Notes: generated by a model from the sequence alone, not told the origin. Positions 31,044 through 39,836 are shown, counted from the first letter of the stretch. The stretch: 64,000 nt of DNA from Streptomyces sp. NBC_00289 (GCF_041435115.1 NZ_CP108046.1:6634001-6698000), one strand, 5' to 3'. Made by a program: numbers and translations.

Positions 31044-31573
31044 GCTGTGTCGACCTCCGCGGTCAGGGTGGTGAGCCGGGCCGCCGTGGTGGTCATCCAG
31101 CGGAGGTCGGCGTCGAGGTGGTTGAGGGCGTAGTCCGCCGAGAGCACGGTCGACAGGTCCACGCCGGTGGCGGTCTTGACCGCCGTGAGCTGTCGCATCC
31201 GCTCCATGTGGGCGGTGCGCTGGGCTTTCAGGTAGGCCTCCGCGTCGCCGCCGGTGAGGATGGAGACGACGACCTTGGCGAAGATCTCGTTCGTCACGAA
31301 GGGCGCGGGCGGGGCGATCTCCCCGGCCCACCGGGCCAGTTCACGGGTCCCGTCGGTCGTGCAGCGGTACCTCGTCCGCTCGGGCCCGCCGTCGGCGTCG
31401 GTGCCGTCGATCTCCGCGAGGTCGTCGCGGACCAGGCGCTGGAGGGTCGTGTAGACCTGCCCGTAGGCCAGCGGGCGGGCCTGCGGGAAGCGTTGGTCGT
31501 GGCGTCGCTTCAGGTCGTAGCCATGGCTCGGCCCCGAGGCGAGCAGCCCCAGCAGGATGTGGCGGGTGCTCAT
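31040..31573 (-). CDS. PadR-family transcriptional regulator
   Basis: A 177-residue regulator. The N-terminal winged helix reads STRHILLGLLASGPSHGYDL and GQVYTTLQRLVRDDLAEI (about 2-65). The C-terminal helical dimerisation part contains TNEIFAKVVVSILTGGDAEAYLKAQRTAHMERM. PadR proteins usually repress a neighbouring exporter until a toxic ligand binds. The ATG appears to be the transcript's first base (see the promoter entry), and there is no good ribosome site upstream. It is autoregulated if the palindrome in that promoter is its operator. Confidence 0.93.
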   Translation of the reverse strand: MSTRHILLGLLASGPSHGYDLKRRHDQRFPQARPLAYGQVYTTLQRLVRDDLAEIDGTDADGGPERTRYRCTTDGTRELARWAGEIAPPAPFVTNEIFAKVVVSILTGGDAEAYLKAQRTAHMERMRQLTAVKTATGVDLSTVLSADYALNHLDADLRWMTTTAARLTTLTAEVDTA

Positions 31574-31610
31574 GCCGATCATTATGCACTGGATACATGT
31601 ACTGAGTGAA
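31574..31610 (-). promoter_or_regulatory. Leaderless promoter with embedded PadR palindrome
   Basis: On the minus strand TTCACT (31605-31610), an 18-bp spacer and CATAAT (31581-31586) form a sigma-70-type promoter. Seven bases later comes the ATG of padR, so the mRNA should start at the start codon. The spacer and the edge of the minus-35 hold a palindrome, CACT-nnn-TACATGTA-nnn-AGTG (31587-31608). Repressor bound there would block polymerase. Confidence 0.65.
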
Positions 31611-31768
31611 TAGTGATCGGAGGAAAGGGGAGAGTGAGAGCGGGGGAGGCAGGGGTCCGGAGGTGCAGAATGTGACCAGAAGCACGTTGTTGTGTTCTGT
31701 ACGTCTGCTGCCGCGTCCGCTGGGTAGGGCTGCGGTGACCGTCGTCGTACCCGACAAGGAGGCCGCCC

Positions 31769-32005
31769 GTGGCCGCATCGGCACACCTTCTGCTCTCGGC
31801 CCTCTCCAAACCGGAGATGTCCGCCGAACCCGAGGCGCACCTGTGCGCCTTCAGCGCGGAGGGCTCCTGCGCCGAGGCCCCGCTCACCAGCGAACCGCCG
31901 CTGCCCGACGCCGAGCCGCTCACCAGCGAGCCGCCGCTCTTCGAGGCGGCGCAGCTGACCAGCGAGCCCGCCGTCTACCCGGACCTCGACGGCCCGGAGC
32001 TGTAG
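31769..32005 (+). CDS. Small repeat protein directly upstream of malQ
   Basis: A 78-residue protein starting at GTG with AAGGAGG upstream, so it is very likely translated. The N-terminus is hydrophobic (ASAHLLLSALS). The C-terminal half has three tandem units of about 12 residues built on LTSEP (PLTSEPPLPDAE, PLTSEPPLFEAA, QLTSEPAVYPDL). It is acidic and Pro-rich and has two cysteines near 30 and 38. Its stop codon touches the malQ ATG, so the two are coupled. I do not recognise a family. It could be a small regulator, a scaffold or a peptide precursor; no modification enzyme lies nearby. Confidence 0.72.
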   Translation: MAASAHLLLSALSKPEMSAEPEAHLCAFSAEGSCAEAPLTSEPPLPDAEPLTSEPPLFEAAQLTSEPAVYPDLDGPEL

Positions 32006-34138
32006 ATGACCGCACCCCGGCCGGCCGTACCCCTCACCGACGACCTGTCCCGGCTCGCCGGGCTGCACGGCGTCGCCACCTCGTACAGCCCCTCCCCGGG
32101 CCGCACCGTCACCGCCTCGGCCGCCGCGGTCACCCACGCCCTGGCCGCCCTCGGCGTCGACACGAGCACCCCCGAGGCCACTCGGGCCGCCCTCGCCGCC
32201 CGCGAACGGGAACTGGGCACCCGACTGCTCCCGCCGACGGTGGTGTGCTGGACCGGCGCCGCCCCCGCCGCGCTGGCCGCGCTGCCCGAGGGAACCCGGC
32301 TGCGCATCGAGACCGAACAGGGCGAGACCCGCGCCGCCGCCGAGGATCTTCCGCCCGGCGTCCACCGGTTGACCGCCGTCGCGCCCGACGGTCGCACCGC
32401 CGAGGTCCACCTCGTCGTCGCCCCGGCCCGGCTGCCCACGCCCCCCGGCCGCTCGTACGGCGTGCTCGTCCAGCTCTACTCCCTCCTCTCGCGGCGCTCC
32501 TGGGGCATGGGCGACCTCGGCGACCTCGGTGAGCTGGCCGCCTGGGCCGGCCGGGCGCTCGGGGCCGGGTTCGTGCAGGTGAACCCGCTGCACGCGGCCG
32601 TGCTCGGCGCCCCCACCGACCCGTCCCCCTACCGGCCCTCCTCGCGCCGCTTCCCCGACCCGGTGCACCTGCGGGTCGAGGACATCCCCGAGTTCGCGTA
32701 CGTCATCGACGGCTCCGGTGACGTGGCCGGGACGGACGGCGAGCGCCGCGACCGCGTGCGCGCACTGCTGGACCGGGCCGGCCGACTCCGGGAAGCCGTA
32801 CTGGACAAGGGCGCGCTGATCGACCGGGACGCCGTGTGGCAGCTCAAGCGGGAGGCGCTGGAACTGGTCCGCGAGGTGCCGCTGGGGCCCGGCCGCCGCG
32901 CCGCCTACGCCGACTTCCTCGCCCGCGAGGGCGAGGCCCTGGAGGACCACGCCACCTGGTGCGCGCTCGCGGAGGTGCACGGTTCGGACTGGCACCTGTG
33001 GCCCACCGCGCTGCGCGACCCCCGCTCCGCCGGGACGGAACGCGCCCGCGCGGAGCTGCTGGACCGGATCGACTTCTGGTCGTGGCTCGCCTGGCTCACC
33101 GACACCCAGCTCACCGCCACCCAGCGCGCCGCGCGCGAGGCCGGGATGCCGGTCGGGATCGTGCACGACCTCGCGGTGGGGGTGCACCCCCAGGGCGCCG
33201 ACGCCTGGGCGCAGCAGGAGTACTTCGCCGCCGGGATGTCGGTGGGCGCCCCGCCGGACGCCTTCAACGCGCGCGGCCAGGACTGGGGCCTGCCCCCCTG
33301 GCGCCCGGACCGGCTGGCCGCATCGGGCTACGCGCCGTTCCGGCAGCTGCTGCGGGCCCTCTTCCACTACGCGGGCGCTCTGCGCATCGACCACGTGATG
33401 GGCCTGTTCCGGCTCTGGTGGGTCCCGCAGGGCCTGCCGCCCACCGAGGGGGCCTACGTCGCCTACGACGCCGAGGCCATGCTCGCCGTCCTGGTGCTGG
33501 AGGCCTCGCGGGCCGGGGCGCTGGTGATCGGCGAGGACCTGGGCACGGTCGAGCCCGGGGTGCGCGAGACGCTGCGCGAGCGCGGGGTGCTCGGCACGTC
33601 GGTGCTGTGGTTCGAACGCGACTGGGACGGCGACGGCCGGCCCCTGCCGCCGGACAGCTGGCGGGCCGACTGTCTGGCCACCGCCACCACCCACGACCTG
33701 CCGTCCACCGCGGCCCGCCTGACCGGCGAGCACGTCGAACTCCGGGACCGCCTGGGCCTGTTGACCCGCTCTCTCGAGGAGGAGCGGGCGGAGGCGGCCG
33801 CCGACATCGGGGAGTGGCTCGAGGTGCTCGCCCGGCTGGAGCTGCTGCAGGGCGCCGGCGGGGGCGGAGGTCTCTCCTCCGAGGAGGCCGAGGTCCAGGC
33901 GGTCCACCGCTTCCTGCTGCGCACCCCCGCCCGCATGATCGGCGTGTGGCTGCCGGACACGGTCGGCGACCGGCGTCCGCAGAACCTGCCGGGGACCTGG
34001 GACCAGTACCCGAACTGGCGCCTGCCGATCGCGGACGCGGAGGGGCGGCCGGTGACCCTGGAGGAGCTCGCGGGCTCACCCCGGCTGCACGCGCTGATGG
34101 AGGTACTGCGGGCGGGGGCGCCGGAGGCACGCACGTGA
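32006..34138 (+). CDS. malQ: 4-alpha-glucanotransferase (amylomaltase)
   Basis: A 710-residue GH77 enzyme that transfers maltosyl units between alpha-1,4-glucans in maltodextrin metabolism. The actinobacterial N-terminal extension (about 1-140) precedes the barrel. The barrel carries YGVLVQLYSLLSRRSWGMGDLGDL, FVQVNPLHA, GIVHDLAVGVHPQGADAW, NARGQDWGLPPW, RIDHVMGLFRLW with the nucleophile Asp, and GEDLGTVEPGV with the acid/base Glu. TTHDLPSTAARLTGEH supplies the last active-site Asp. The length matches Streptomyces relatives. It starts immediately after the stop of the small repeat protein. Confidence 0.96.
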   Translation: MTAPRPAVPLTDDLSRLAGLHGVATSYSPSPGRTVTASAAAVTHALAALGVDTSTPEATRAALAARERELGTRLLPPTVVCWTGAAPAALAALPEGTRLRIETEQGETRAAAEDLPPGVHRLTAVAPDGRTAEVHLVVAPARLPTPPGRSYGVLVQLYSLLSRRSWGMGDLGDLGELAAWAGRALGAGFVQVNPLHAAVLGAPTDPSPYRPSSRRFPDPVHLRVEDIPEFAYVIDGSGDVAGTDGERRDRVRALLDRAGRLREAVLDKGALIDRDAVWQLKREALELVREVPLGPGRRAAYADFLAREGEALEDHATWCALAEVHGSDWHLWPTALRDPRSAGTERARAELLDRIDFWSWLAWLTDTQLTATQRAAREAGMPVGIVHDLAVGVHPQGADAWAQQEYFAAGMSVGAPPDAFNARGQDWGLPPWRPDRLAASGYAPFRQLLRALFHYAGALRIDHVMGLFRLWWVPQGLPPTEGAYVAYDAEAMLAVLVLEASRAGALVIGEDLGTVEPGVRETLRERGVLGTSVLWFERDWDGDGRPLPPDSWRADCLATATTHDLPSTAARLTGEHVELRDRLGLLTRSLEEERAEAAADIGEWLEVLARLELLQGAGGGGGLSSEEAEVQAVHRFLLRTPARMIGVWLPDTVGDRRPQNLPGTWDQYPNWRLPIADAEGRPVTLEELAGSPRLHALMEVLRAGAPEART

Positions 34139-34220
34139 CGCGGGGCGCCGCGTGACCGCGCCGCCCCCCTACGGCACCCCCGGACGCGCGCCCCGCGCGG
34201 CCGTTCGCTACGTTGACCCT

Positions 34221-34478
34221 GTGGACAAGAAGAACGCCCTGCGCGCCGGCGCCCTGGCTGCCGGTACGACGCTGATGATGCTGCTCATGACGTCCCCCGC
34301 GCTCGCGCTGACCCGCGACGACGGCGACGACCCCGGCAACGGCCTGAGCGTGGTCGAGACGCTGGGCCTCTACGTCGTGGCCCCGCTCGCCCTGTTCGCG
34401 CTCATCGCGGGCCTGGTGATGGCCCTGGACAAGTCCACGGACCGTCAGCCGAAGGAAAAGGCCAAGGCGAAGGCCTGA
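34221..34478 (+). CDS. Small two-helix membrane protein
   Basis: An 85-residue protein. Residues 8-29 form a signal-like helix (AGALAAGTTLMMLLMTSPALA), a short acidic loop (DDGDDPGNGLS) follows, and then a second helix, LGLYVVAPLALFALIAGLVMAL. It ends in a Lys-rich tail. I chose GTG 34221: TACGTT lies six bases before it, so the mRNA may be leaderless, and no ribosome site is seen. The open frame extends to 34152 in a Pro-rich, non-protein-like lead. The family is common in Streptomyces; function unknown. Confidence 0.75.
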   Translation: MDKKNALRAGALAAGTTLMMLLMTSPALALTRDDGDDPGNGLSVVETLGLYVVAPLALFALIAGLVMALDKSTDRQPKEKAKAKA

Positions 34479-34587
34479 CCGGGACGAGGGCGACGGCCCG
34501 CCAAGGGCCGGCCGCCCGACCGGGGCCCTCTTGACCCGACCGACCCGTCTCGGGTTCGGACCCGGGCTCGGGCCCGGCCGCGCACTC

Positions 34588-34657
34588 CGTCGAGGGCGCC
34601 GACCCGCCGTACGTACGCGCGACATGCCGTACGTGGGCGTGGTCGGCGCCCTCGACG
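34588..34657. repeat. 17-bp perfect inverted repeat in the gap before the sigma factor
   Basis: CGTCGAGGGCGCCGACC at 34588-34604 is exactly mirrored at 34641-34657. The 36-base loop itself contains two copies of GCCGTACGT. It lies about 110 bp after the small membrane protein and 120 bp before the sigma factor. It could be a terminator or a DNA operator. Confidence 0.7.
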
Positions 34658-34777
34658 CGTTCCCTGGAACGGGTGGAGGACGGAGGACGGAACGCGCGGC
34701 CCACGACGGGATGTGCGGCGGGCGTCCGCCTTGTAACGTCACTCCGTCCCCGCGTGACGCAACTCCCGGAGGTGGCC

Positions 34778-36169
34778 GTGGCCGAAGACGTCTGTCGCAG
34801 CTGTGGCAAGCCGCTCGCGGCGCGCGCGGGCCGCACCGGCCGCAGCTCCGTCTACTGTTCCGCCGCCTGCCGGCAGCGGGCGTACCGGGAGCGGCACGGC
34901 CCCGCCGGGGTGGGGGTGGAGGGACTGATCGAGGACATCGGGCGGCAGGTGCGGGAACTGGTGCCGCGGCCGGCCTCCGTCTTCTACTCCGGGGTGACGG
35001 ACCTGTCGTCCTCCGTCACCCGGCTCCGGCGCATCGCCCGCCTCGCCCGCGACACCACCCAGGACCGGGCCGCCGCCCAGGGGACCGAGGACATCGTCAC
35101 GCCCACCGCCGTGACGGAATCCGTCCCCGGCACGGAATCCGCTCCGGACGCGGACCCCACCCCCGTGACGGCATCCGCCCCGGTGACGAAACCGGTCGTC
35201 GGCGAGAACGAGTTCGCCGCGCTGGTCGAGTCGTATCGCCGTGAGATCCGGGTGCACTGCTACCGGATGACCGGCTCGTACGACGACTCCGAGGATCTGG
35301 TGCAGGAGACGTTTCTGCGGGCCTGGCGGGCCCGTGACACCTTCCAGGGGAGGGCGAGCGCGCGGACCTGGCTGTACCGGATCGCCACCAACGCCTGCCT
35401 CGACTTCCAGCGGCGGACCGCCCGCCGGCCCCGGCGGTACGAGCCGGTGCCCGGGATGAACCACGGCGACGGAGCACCACCCGCCCGGATCACCTGGCTT
35501 CAGCCCTACCCCGACGACGAACTGCCCTCGACGGAGGACCAGCCGGAGGCCACCGCCGTCTCCCGGGAGACGCTGGAGCTCGTCTTCCTGGCCGCGATCC
35601 AGCATCTCCCGCCCCGCCAGCGGGCCGTGCTCGTCCTGCGGGACGTGCTCGGGCTGAGCGCCGCCGAGAGCGCCGAGGCCCTCGAACTGACCGTGGCCTC
35701 GGTCAACAGCGCCCTCCAGCGCGCCCGGCCCACCCTGCGCGACCACCTGCCCGGCCGGCGTGCCGACTGGACGGCCGCCGAGCCCACCGAACGGGAACGG
35801 ACCCTGCTGAAGCGGTACATGGCCGCCGCCGAGCGGCTCGACCTCAGCGAGGTGGCCGCCCTGCTCGCCGAGGACGTCACGCTCACGATGCCGCCGAACC
35901 CCTTCTGGTTCGTCGGCCGCGAGGCGGTCTCCGACTTCCTCAGAACCAGCCTCGACCCGGCGTCCCCGGCGTTCTTCGGCCACTGGCGCCACCTGCCCGC
36001 CCGCGCCAACGGGCAGCTCGCGGCGGGGGGTTACGTACGGCGCCCGGGGACGACCGTCTACCGCGCCCAGGTCCTGGACGTGCTCCGCTTCGAGGGCGAC
36101 CGGATCGTGGAGATCACCTCCTTCGAGCCGCACCTCTTCCCGGCGTTCGGACTGCCCCTGCGGCTGTGA
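34778..36169 (+). CDS. ECF-type sigma factor with N-terminal zinc finger and C-terminal SnoaL-like domain
   Basis: A 463-residue RNA polymerase sigma factor. Residues 4-35 hold a zinc-finger-like CRSCGKPL...YCSAACRQRAYRERH. A linker follows, with a repetitive Thr/Pro/Val stretch near 110-140 (TESVPGTESAPDADPTPVTA). Sigma region 2 comes next (HCYRMTGSYDDSEDLVQETFLRAWR), then region 4 (LPPRQRAVLVLRDVLGLSAAESAEAL). The C-terminal 130 residues are a SnoaL/NTF2-like domain (TLTMPPNPFWFVGREAVSDFL), which controls activity in this sigma class. Relatives I know are about 330 residues and lack the cysteine module. GTG 34778 has GGAGG upstream. A separate anti-sigma gene is absent, as expected for SnoaL-type factors. 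Confidence 0.88.
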   Translation: MAEDVCRSCGKPLAARAGRTGRSSVYCSAACRQRAYRERHGPAGVGVEGLIEDIGRQVRELVPRPASVFYSGVTDLSSSVTRLRRIARLARDTTQDRAAAQGTEDIVTPTAVTESVPGTESAPDADPTPVTASAPVTKPVVGENEFAALVESYRREIRVHCYRMTGSYDDSEDLVQETFLRAWRARDTFQGRASARTWLYRIATNACLDFQRRTARRPRRYEPVPGMNHGDGAPPARITWLQPYPDDELPSTEDQPEATAVSRETLELVFLAAIQHLPPRQRAVLVLRDVLGLSAAESAEALELTVASVNSALQRARPTLRDHLPGRRADWTAAEPTERERTLLKRYMAAAERLDLSEVAALLAEDVTLTMPPNPFWFVGREAVSDFLRTSLDPASPAFFGHWRHLPARANGQLAAGGYVRRPGTTVYRAQVLDVLRFEGDRIVEITSFEPHLFPAFGLPLRL

Positions 36170-36282
36170 CCGGCGAACGGCGCCGCGTCCGGCGAGTGGG
36201 GCGACCGATGAGTGGAGTGCCCTTCGTACGTCTCCATGACCGACTCGTACGACCTGCGACACCCGTACTCAAGGAGATCACC

Positions 36283-37059
36283 ATGCTGCTCACCGACAAG
36301 ACCGCGATCGTCTACGGCGCCGGCGGATCCATCGGCGGCGCCGTCGCCCGTGCCTTCGCCCGCGAGGGCGCCAGGGTGCACCTGGTGGGGCGTACCGGAG
36401 AGACGCTGGACGCGGTGGCCAAGGACATCGTGGCGGCCGGCGGTCTGGCCGAGACGGCCGTGGTCGACGCGCTGGACGAGGAGGCCGTCGAGGCGCACGT
36501 CGCGTCCGTGGACGCCGTCGACATCTCCTTCAACCTCGTCACCCGCGGCGACGTGCAGGGAGTGCCGCTCACCGACCTGGCCGTCGACGACTTCCTGCGG
36601 CCGGTCGTCAACGGCACCCGCGCCAACTTCGTCACCGCCCGGGCCGCCGCCCGCCGTATGGCCGAGCGCGGCTCCGGGGTGATCCTCACCCTCAACAGCG
36701 GTTCCGCGCACGGCAGTCCGATGATGGGCGGCACGGGGGCCGCGGACGCCGCGACCGACACTCTCGTGCGCAACCTGGCCATCGAACTCGGCCCGCGCGG
36801 GGTGCGGGCCGTGGGGCTGTGGGCGGCCGGGGTGCCGGAGACGCTGACGAAGGAGAAGCTGGCCGCCGTGGACGCGGGCCTGGACCTCGACGACGCCGCC
36901 CTGCAGGGGCTGCTCGCCAACCTCGCGAACATGCGCATGACCCGCCGCAACCCGACGCTCGGCGAGATCGCGGCCACCGCCGTCTTCCTCGCCTCCGAGC
37001 ACGCCGGCGGGATCACCGGCACGTTCGTCAACGTCACCGGCGGGATGTTCCCCGGCTGA
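36283..37059 (+). CDS. SDR-family oxidoreductase lacking the usual catalytic Tyr-Lys pair
   Basis: A 258-residue short-chain dehydrogenase-like protein. The cofactor site is IVYGAGGSIGGAVARAFAREGARVHLVGRT, and ITGTFVNVTGGMFPG is the typical end. Catalysis normally needs Ser and YxxxK; here the Ser region (LNSGSAHGS) is followed by MMGGTGAADAATDTL with neither Tyr nor Lys. It may bind NAD(P) without classical chemistry or use other residues. The start has AAGGAGA seven bases upstream. It follows the sigma factor by 113 bp and may share its regulation. Confidence 0.88.
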   Translation: MLLTDKTAIVYGAGGSIGGAVARAFAREGARVHLVGRTGETLDAVAKDIVAAGGLAETAVVDALDEEAVEAHVASVDAVDISFNLVTRGDVQGVPLTDLAVDDFLRPVVNGTRANFVTARAAARRMAERGSGVILTLNSGSAHGSPMMGGTGAADAATDTLVRNLAIELGPRGVRAVGLWAAGVPETLTKEKLAAVDAGLDLDDAALQGLLANLANMRMTRRNPTLGEIAATAVFLASEHAGGITGTFVNVTGGMFPG

Positions 37060-37095
37060 GCCGGCACAGGAGCCGTCGTACGAGCCGCCGGGTGC

Positions 37096-37134
37096 GCGGC
37101 GGGCGGACGACCGGTCCGGCCGTCCGCCCGCCGC
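37096..37134. terminator. Terminator between SDR and PepN
   Basis: A 13-bp GC stem (GCGGCGGGCGGAC with its complement) closes a 13-base loop between two convergent genes. Confidence 0.7.
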
Positions 37135-37144
37135 ACGGCACCGG

Positions 37145-39724
37145 CTACGCGTCGGCCGCCCGCGCGTCCGCCGCCTGCGCCCTCAGTGCCCGCTCGACGC
37201 CCGAGCGGGCCTCCGAGATCAGGCGCCGCAGCGCCGCGCCCGGCTCCGCGGCGGCCAGCCACTCGTCCGTCTTGCGCAGCGTGTCCTCGGACACCTGGAC
37301 GGCGGGGTAGAGACCGACCGCGATCTGCTGGGCCATCTCGTGCGAACGGGACGCCCAGATGTCCTTGACCACCTCGAAGAACCGGTCCGTGTACGGAGCC
37401 AGCAGCTCGCGCTGGTCGGTCTGGACGAAACCGCCGATCACCGCCTCCTGCACGGCGTTCGGCAGCTTGTCGCTGTCGACCACCGACGACCAGGCCTCCG
37501 CCTTCGCCTCCGCGGTCGGGCGGGCGGAACGGGCGCTCGCCGCGTGCCGCTCGCCCGCGGCCGTCCGGTCCCGCTCGTACTCGGCCGCGATCTCCGCCTC
37601 GTCGAACCGTCCGACGGCCGCGAGCCGCTGCACGAGCGACCAGCGCAGCTCGGTGTCGACGACCAGGCCCTCGATCGTCTGGGAACCGTCGAGCAGCGCT
37701 TCCAGCAGGTCCAGCTGCTCCGGCGTACGGGCCGTCGTGGCGAAGGCGCGTGCCCACGCCAGCTGGTGGTCGCTGCCCGGCGCTCCCGCGCGCAGGTGCG
37801 CCAGCGTGGCGTCCGTCCAGCGTGCGAGGAGGGCCTCGCGGGCGGCAGGGTCGGCGTACAGGTCGATCGCCAGCTTCACCTGGCGCTGGAGCGACTGCAC
37901 GACACCGATGTCGGACTCCTTGCCGATGCCCGACAGGACCAGGGACAGGTAGTCGCGGGTGGCGAGTTCGCCGTCCCGGGTCATGTCCCACGCCGAGGCC
38001 CAGCACAGGGCGCGCGGCAGCGACGCCTCGAAGTCGCCGAGGTGCTCGGTGACGAAGGCGAGCGACGTCTCGTCGAGGCGGACCTTGGCGTACGACAGGT
38101 CGTCGTCGTTGAGCAGGACGACGTCCGGTCGGCGCTGCCCCACCAGCTGCGGTACGGCGGTCAGTTCACCGTCGACATCCAGCTCCACGCGCTCGTCGCG
38201 CACCAGCTTGCCGCTCGCGTCGTCGAGCACGTAGAACCCGACGGCGATGCGGTGCGGACGCAGGGTCGGCTCGCCCTTGGCTCCGGCGGGCAGGGCCGGG
38301 GCCTCCTGGCGGATCGCGAAGGACGTGATGACGCCGTCCGCGTCCGTCTCGATCTCCGGGCGCAGGATGTTGATGCCGGCGGTCCGCAGCCACTTCTCCG
38401 ACCAGGCCGTCAGGTCGCGGCCGGAGGTCTCCTCCAGAGCGCCCAGCAGGTCGGACAGACGGGTGTTGCCGTACGCGTGGCGCTTGAAGTACGCCTGCAC
38501 GCCGGCGAAGAACTCGTCCATGCCGACGTAGGCGACGAGCTGCTTGAGGACCGAGGCACCCTTGGCGTAGGTGATGCCGTCGAAGTTGACCAGGACGTCG
38601 TCCAGGTCGCCGATCTCGGCCATGATCGGGTGCGTGGACGGCAGCTGGTCCTGCCGGTAGGCCCACGTCTTCATGGAGTTGGCGAACGTGGTCCAGGAGT
38701 GCGGCCAGCGCGAGTCGGGGTGGTACGCCTGGCAGGCGATGGACGTGTAGGTGGCGAACGACTCGTTCAGCCACAGGTCGTTCCACCACTCCATGGTCAC
38801 GAGGTCGCCGAACCACATGTGGGCGAGCTCGTGCAGGATCGTCTCCGCGCGCACCTCGTACGCGGCGTCGGTCACCTTGGAACGGAACACGTACTGGTCG
38901 CGGATGGTCACCGCGCCGGCGTTCTCCATCGCGCCCGCGTTGAACTCCGGCACGAACAGCTGGTCGTACTTCTTGAACGGGTACGCGTAGTCGAACTTCT
39001 CCTGGAACCAGTCGAAGCCCTGCCGCGTCACCTCGAAGATCGCGTCGGAGTCCAGGAACTCGGCGAGCGAGGGCCGGCAGTAGATGCCGAGCGGCACGGA
39101 CTGCCCGTCCTTCTCGTACACGCTGTGCACCGAGTGGTACGGACCGACGACGAGCGCCGTGATGTACGACGAGATGCGCGGCGTCGGCTCGAAGACCCAG
39201 GTGTCGTCCTTGGGCTCGGGCGTCGGCGAGTTGGAGATGACGGTCCAGCCGTTCGGCGCCTTCACGGTGAACTGGAAGGTGGCCTTCAGGTCCGGCTGCT
39301 CGAAGGACGCGAAGACGCGGCGGGCGTCCGGAACCTCGAACTGGGTGTAGAGGTAAGCCTGTTGGTCGACGGGGTCGACGAAGCGGTGCAGGCCCTCACC
39401 GGTGTTGGTGTACGCGCAGTCGGCGACGACACGCAGGACGTTGGGGCCCTCCAGCAGTCCGGGCAGCGCGATCCGCGAGTCCTCGAAGACCTCGGCGGGG
39501 TCGAGCGGGTCGCCGTTGAGCGTCACCTCGTGCACGGCGGGGGCGACCAGGTCGATGAAGGACTCGCCGCCGTTCTCCTCGACGTCGAAGCGCACCGTGG
39601 TCACGGACCTGTAGGTACCGCCCTCCTGCGCCCCGGAGAGATCGAGATCGATCTCGTACGAGTCAACGGTGAGCAGCTTCGCCCGCTGCTGCGCCTCTTC
39701 GCGAGTCAGGTTTGTGCCAGGCAC
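37145..39724 (-). CDS. pepN: Aminopeptidase N
   Basis: An 859-residue M1 zinc metallopeptidase that removes N-terminal residues from peptides in the cytoplasm. The substrate-anchoring motif GAMENAG is near residue 265 and the zinc site HELAHMWFGDLV near 300, with NESFATY supplying the third ligand. The ERAP1-like C-terminal domain follows. The GTG start has GAGGAG upstream. It ends next to the SDR gene with a terminator between. A second PepN of almost equal length lies at 52423-55011. Confidence 0.96.
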   Translation of the reverse strand: MPGTNLTREEAQQRAKLLTVDSYEIDLDLSGAQEGGTYRSVTTVRFDVEENGGESFIDLVAPAVHEVTLNGDPLDPAEVFEDSRIALPGLLEGPNVLRVVADCAYTNTGEGLHRFVDPVDQQAYLYTQFEVPDARRVFASFEQPDLKATFQFTVKAPNGWTVISNSPTPEPKDDTWVFEPTPRISSYITALVVGPYHSVHSVYEKDGQSVPLGIYCRPSLAEFLDSDAIFEVTRQGFDWFQEKFDYAYPFKKYDQLFVPEFNAGAMENAGAVTIRDQYVFRSKVTDAAYEVRAETILHELAHMWFGDLVTMEWWNDLWLNESFATYTSIACQAYHPDSRWPHSWTTFANSMKTWAYRQDQLPSTHPIMAEIGDLDDVLVNFDGITYAKGASVLKQLVAYVGMDEFFAGVQAYFKRHAYGNTRLSDLLGALEETSGRDLTAWSEKWLRTAGINILRPEIETDADGVITSFAIRQEAPALPAGAKGEPTLRPHRIAVGFYVLDDASGKLVRDERVELDVDGELTAVPQLVGQRRPDVVLLNDDDLSYAKVRLDETSLAFVTEHLGDFEASLPRALCWASAWDMTRDGELATRDYLSLVLSGIGKESDIGVVQSLQRQVKLAIDLYADPAAREALLARWTDATLAHLRAGAPGSDHQLAWARAFATTARTPEQLDLLEALLDGSQTIEGLVVDTELRWSLVQRLAAVGRFDEAEIAAEYERDRTAAGERHAASARSARPTAEAKAEAWSSVVDSDKLPNAVQEAVIGGFVQTDQRELLAPYTDRFFEVVKDIWASRSHEMAQQIAVGLYPAVQVSEDTLRKTDEWLAAAEPGAALRRLISEARSGVERALRAQAADARAADA

Positions 39725-39836
39725 GCGGTCATCTCCTCGTTATGTGTGGGTTGCGCCATCCTTCCACGGGACCTGCACGGAAAGCGATGTCCGGATCCCG
39801 CCGGTGAGCGGGTCGGACGCGCGGGAATCTGGAGCC

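Noticed and set aside
31769..32005. Calling the LTSEP-repeat protein a ribosomal-peptide precursor
   Set aside because: There is no protease, ATP-grasp, radical-SAM or lanthionine enzyme nearby and malQ follows directly.
31040..33907. A 955-codon minus-strand frame starting inside malQ and ending at the PadR stop
   Set aside because: Only the last 177 residues are a real protein (PadR). The rest is antisense to malQ.
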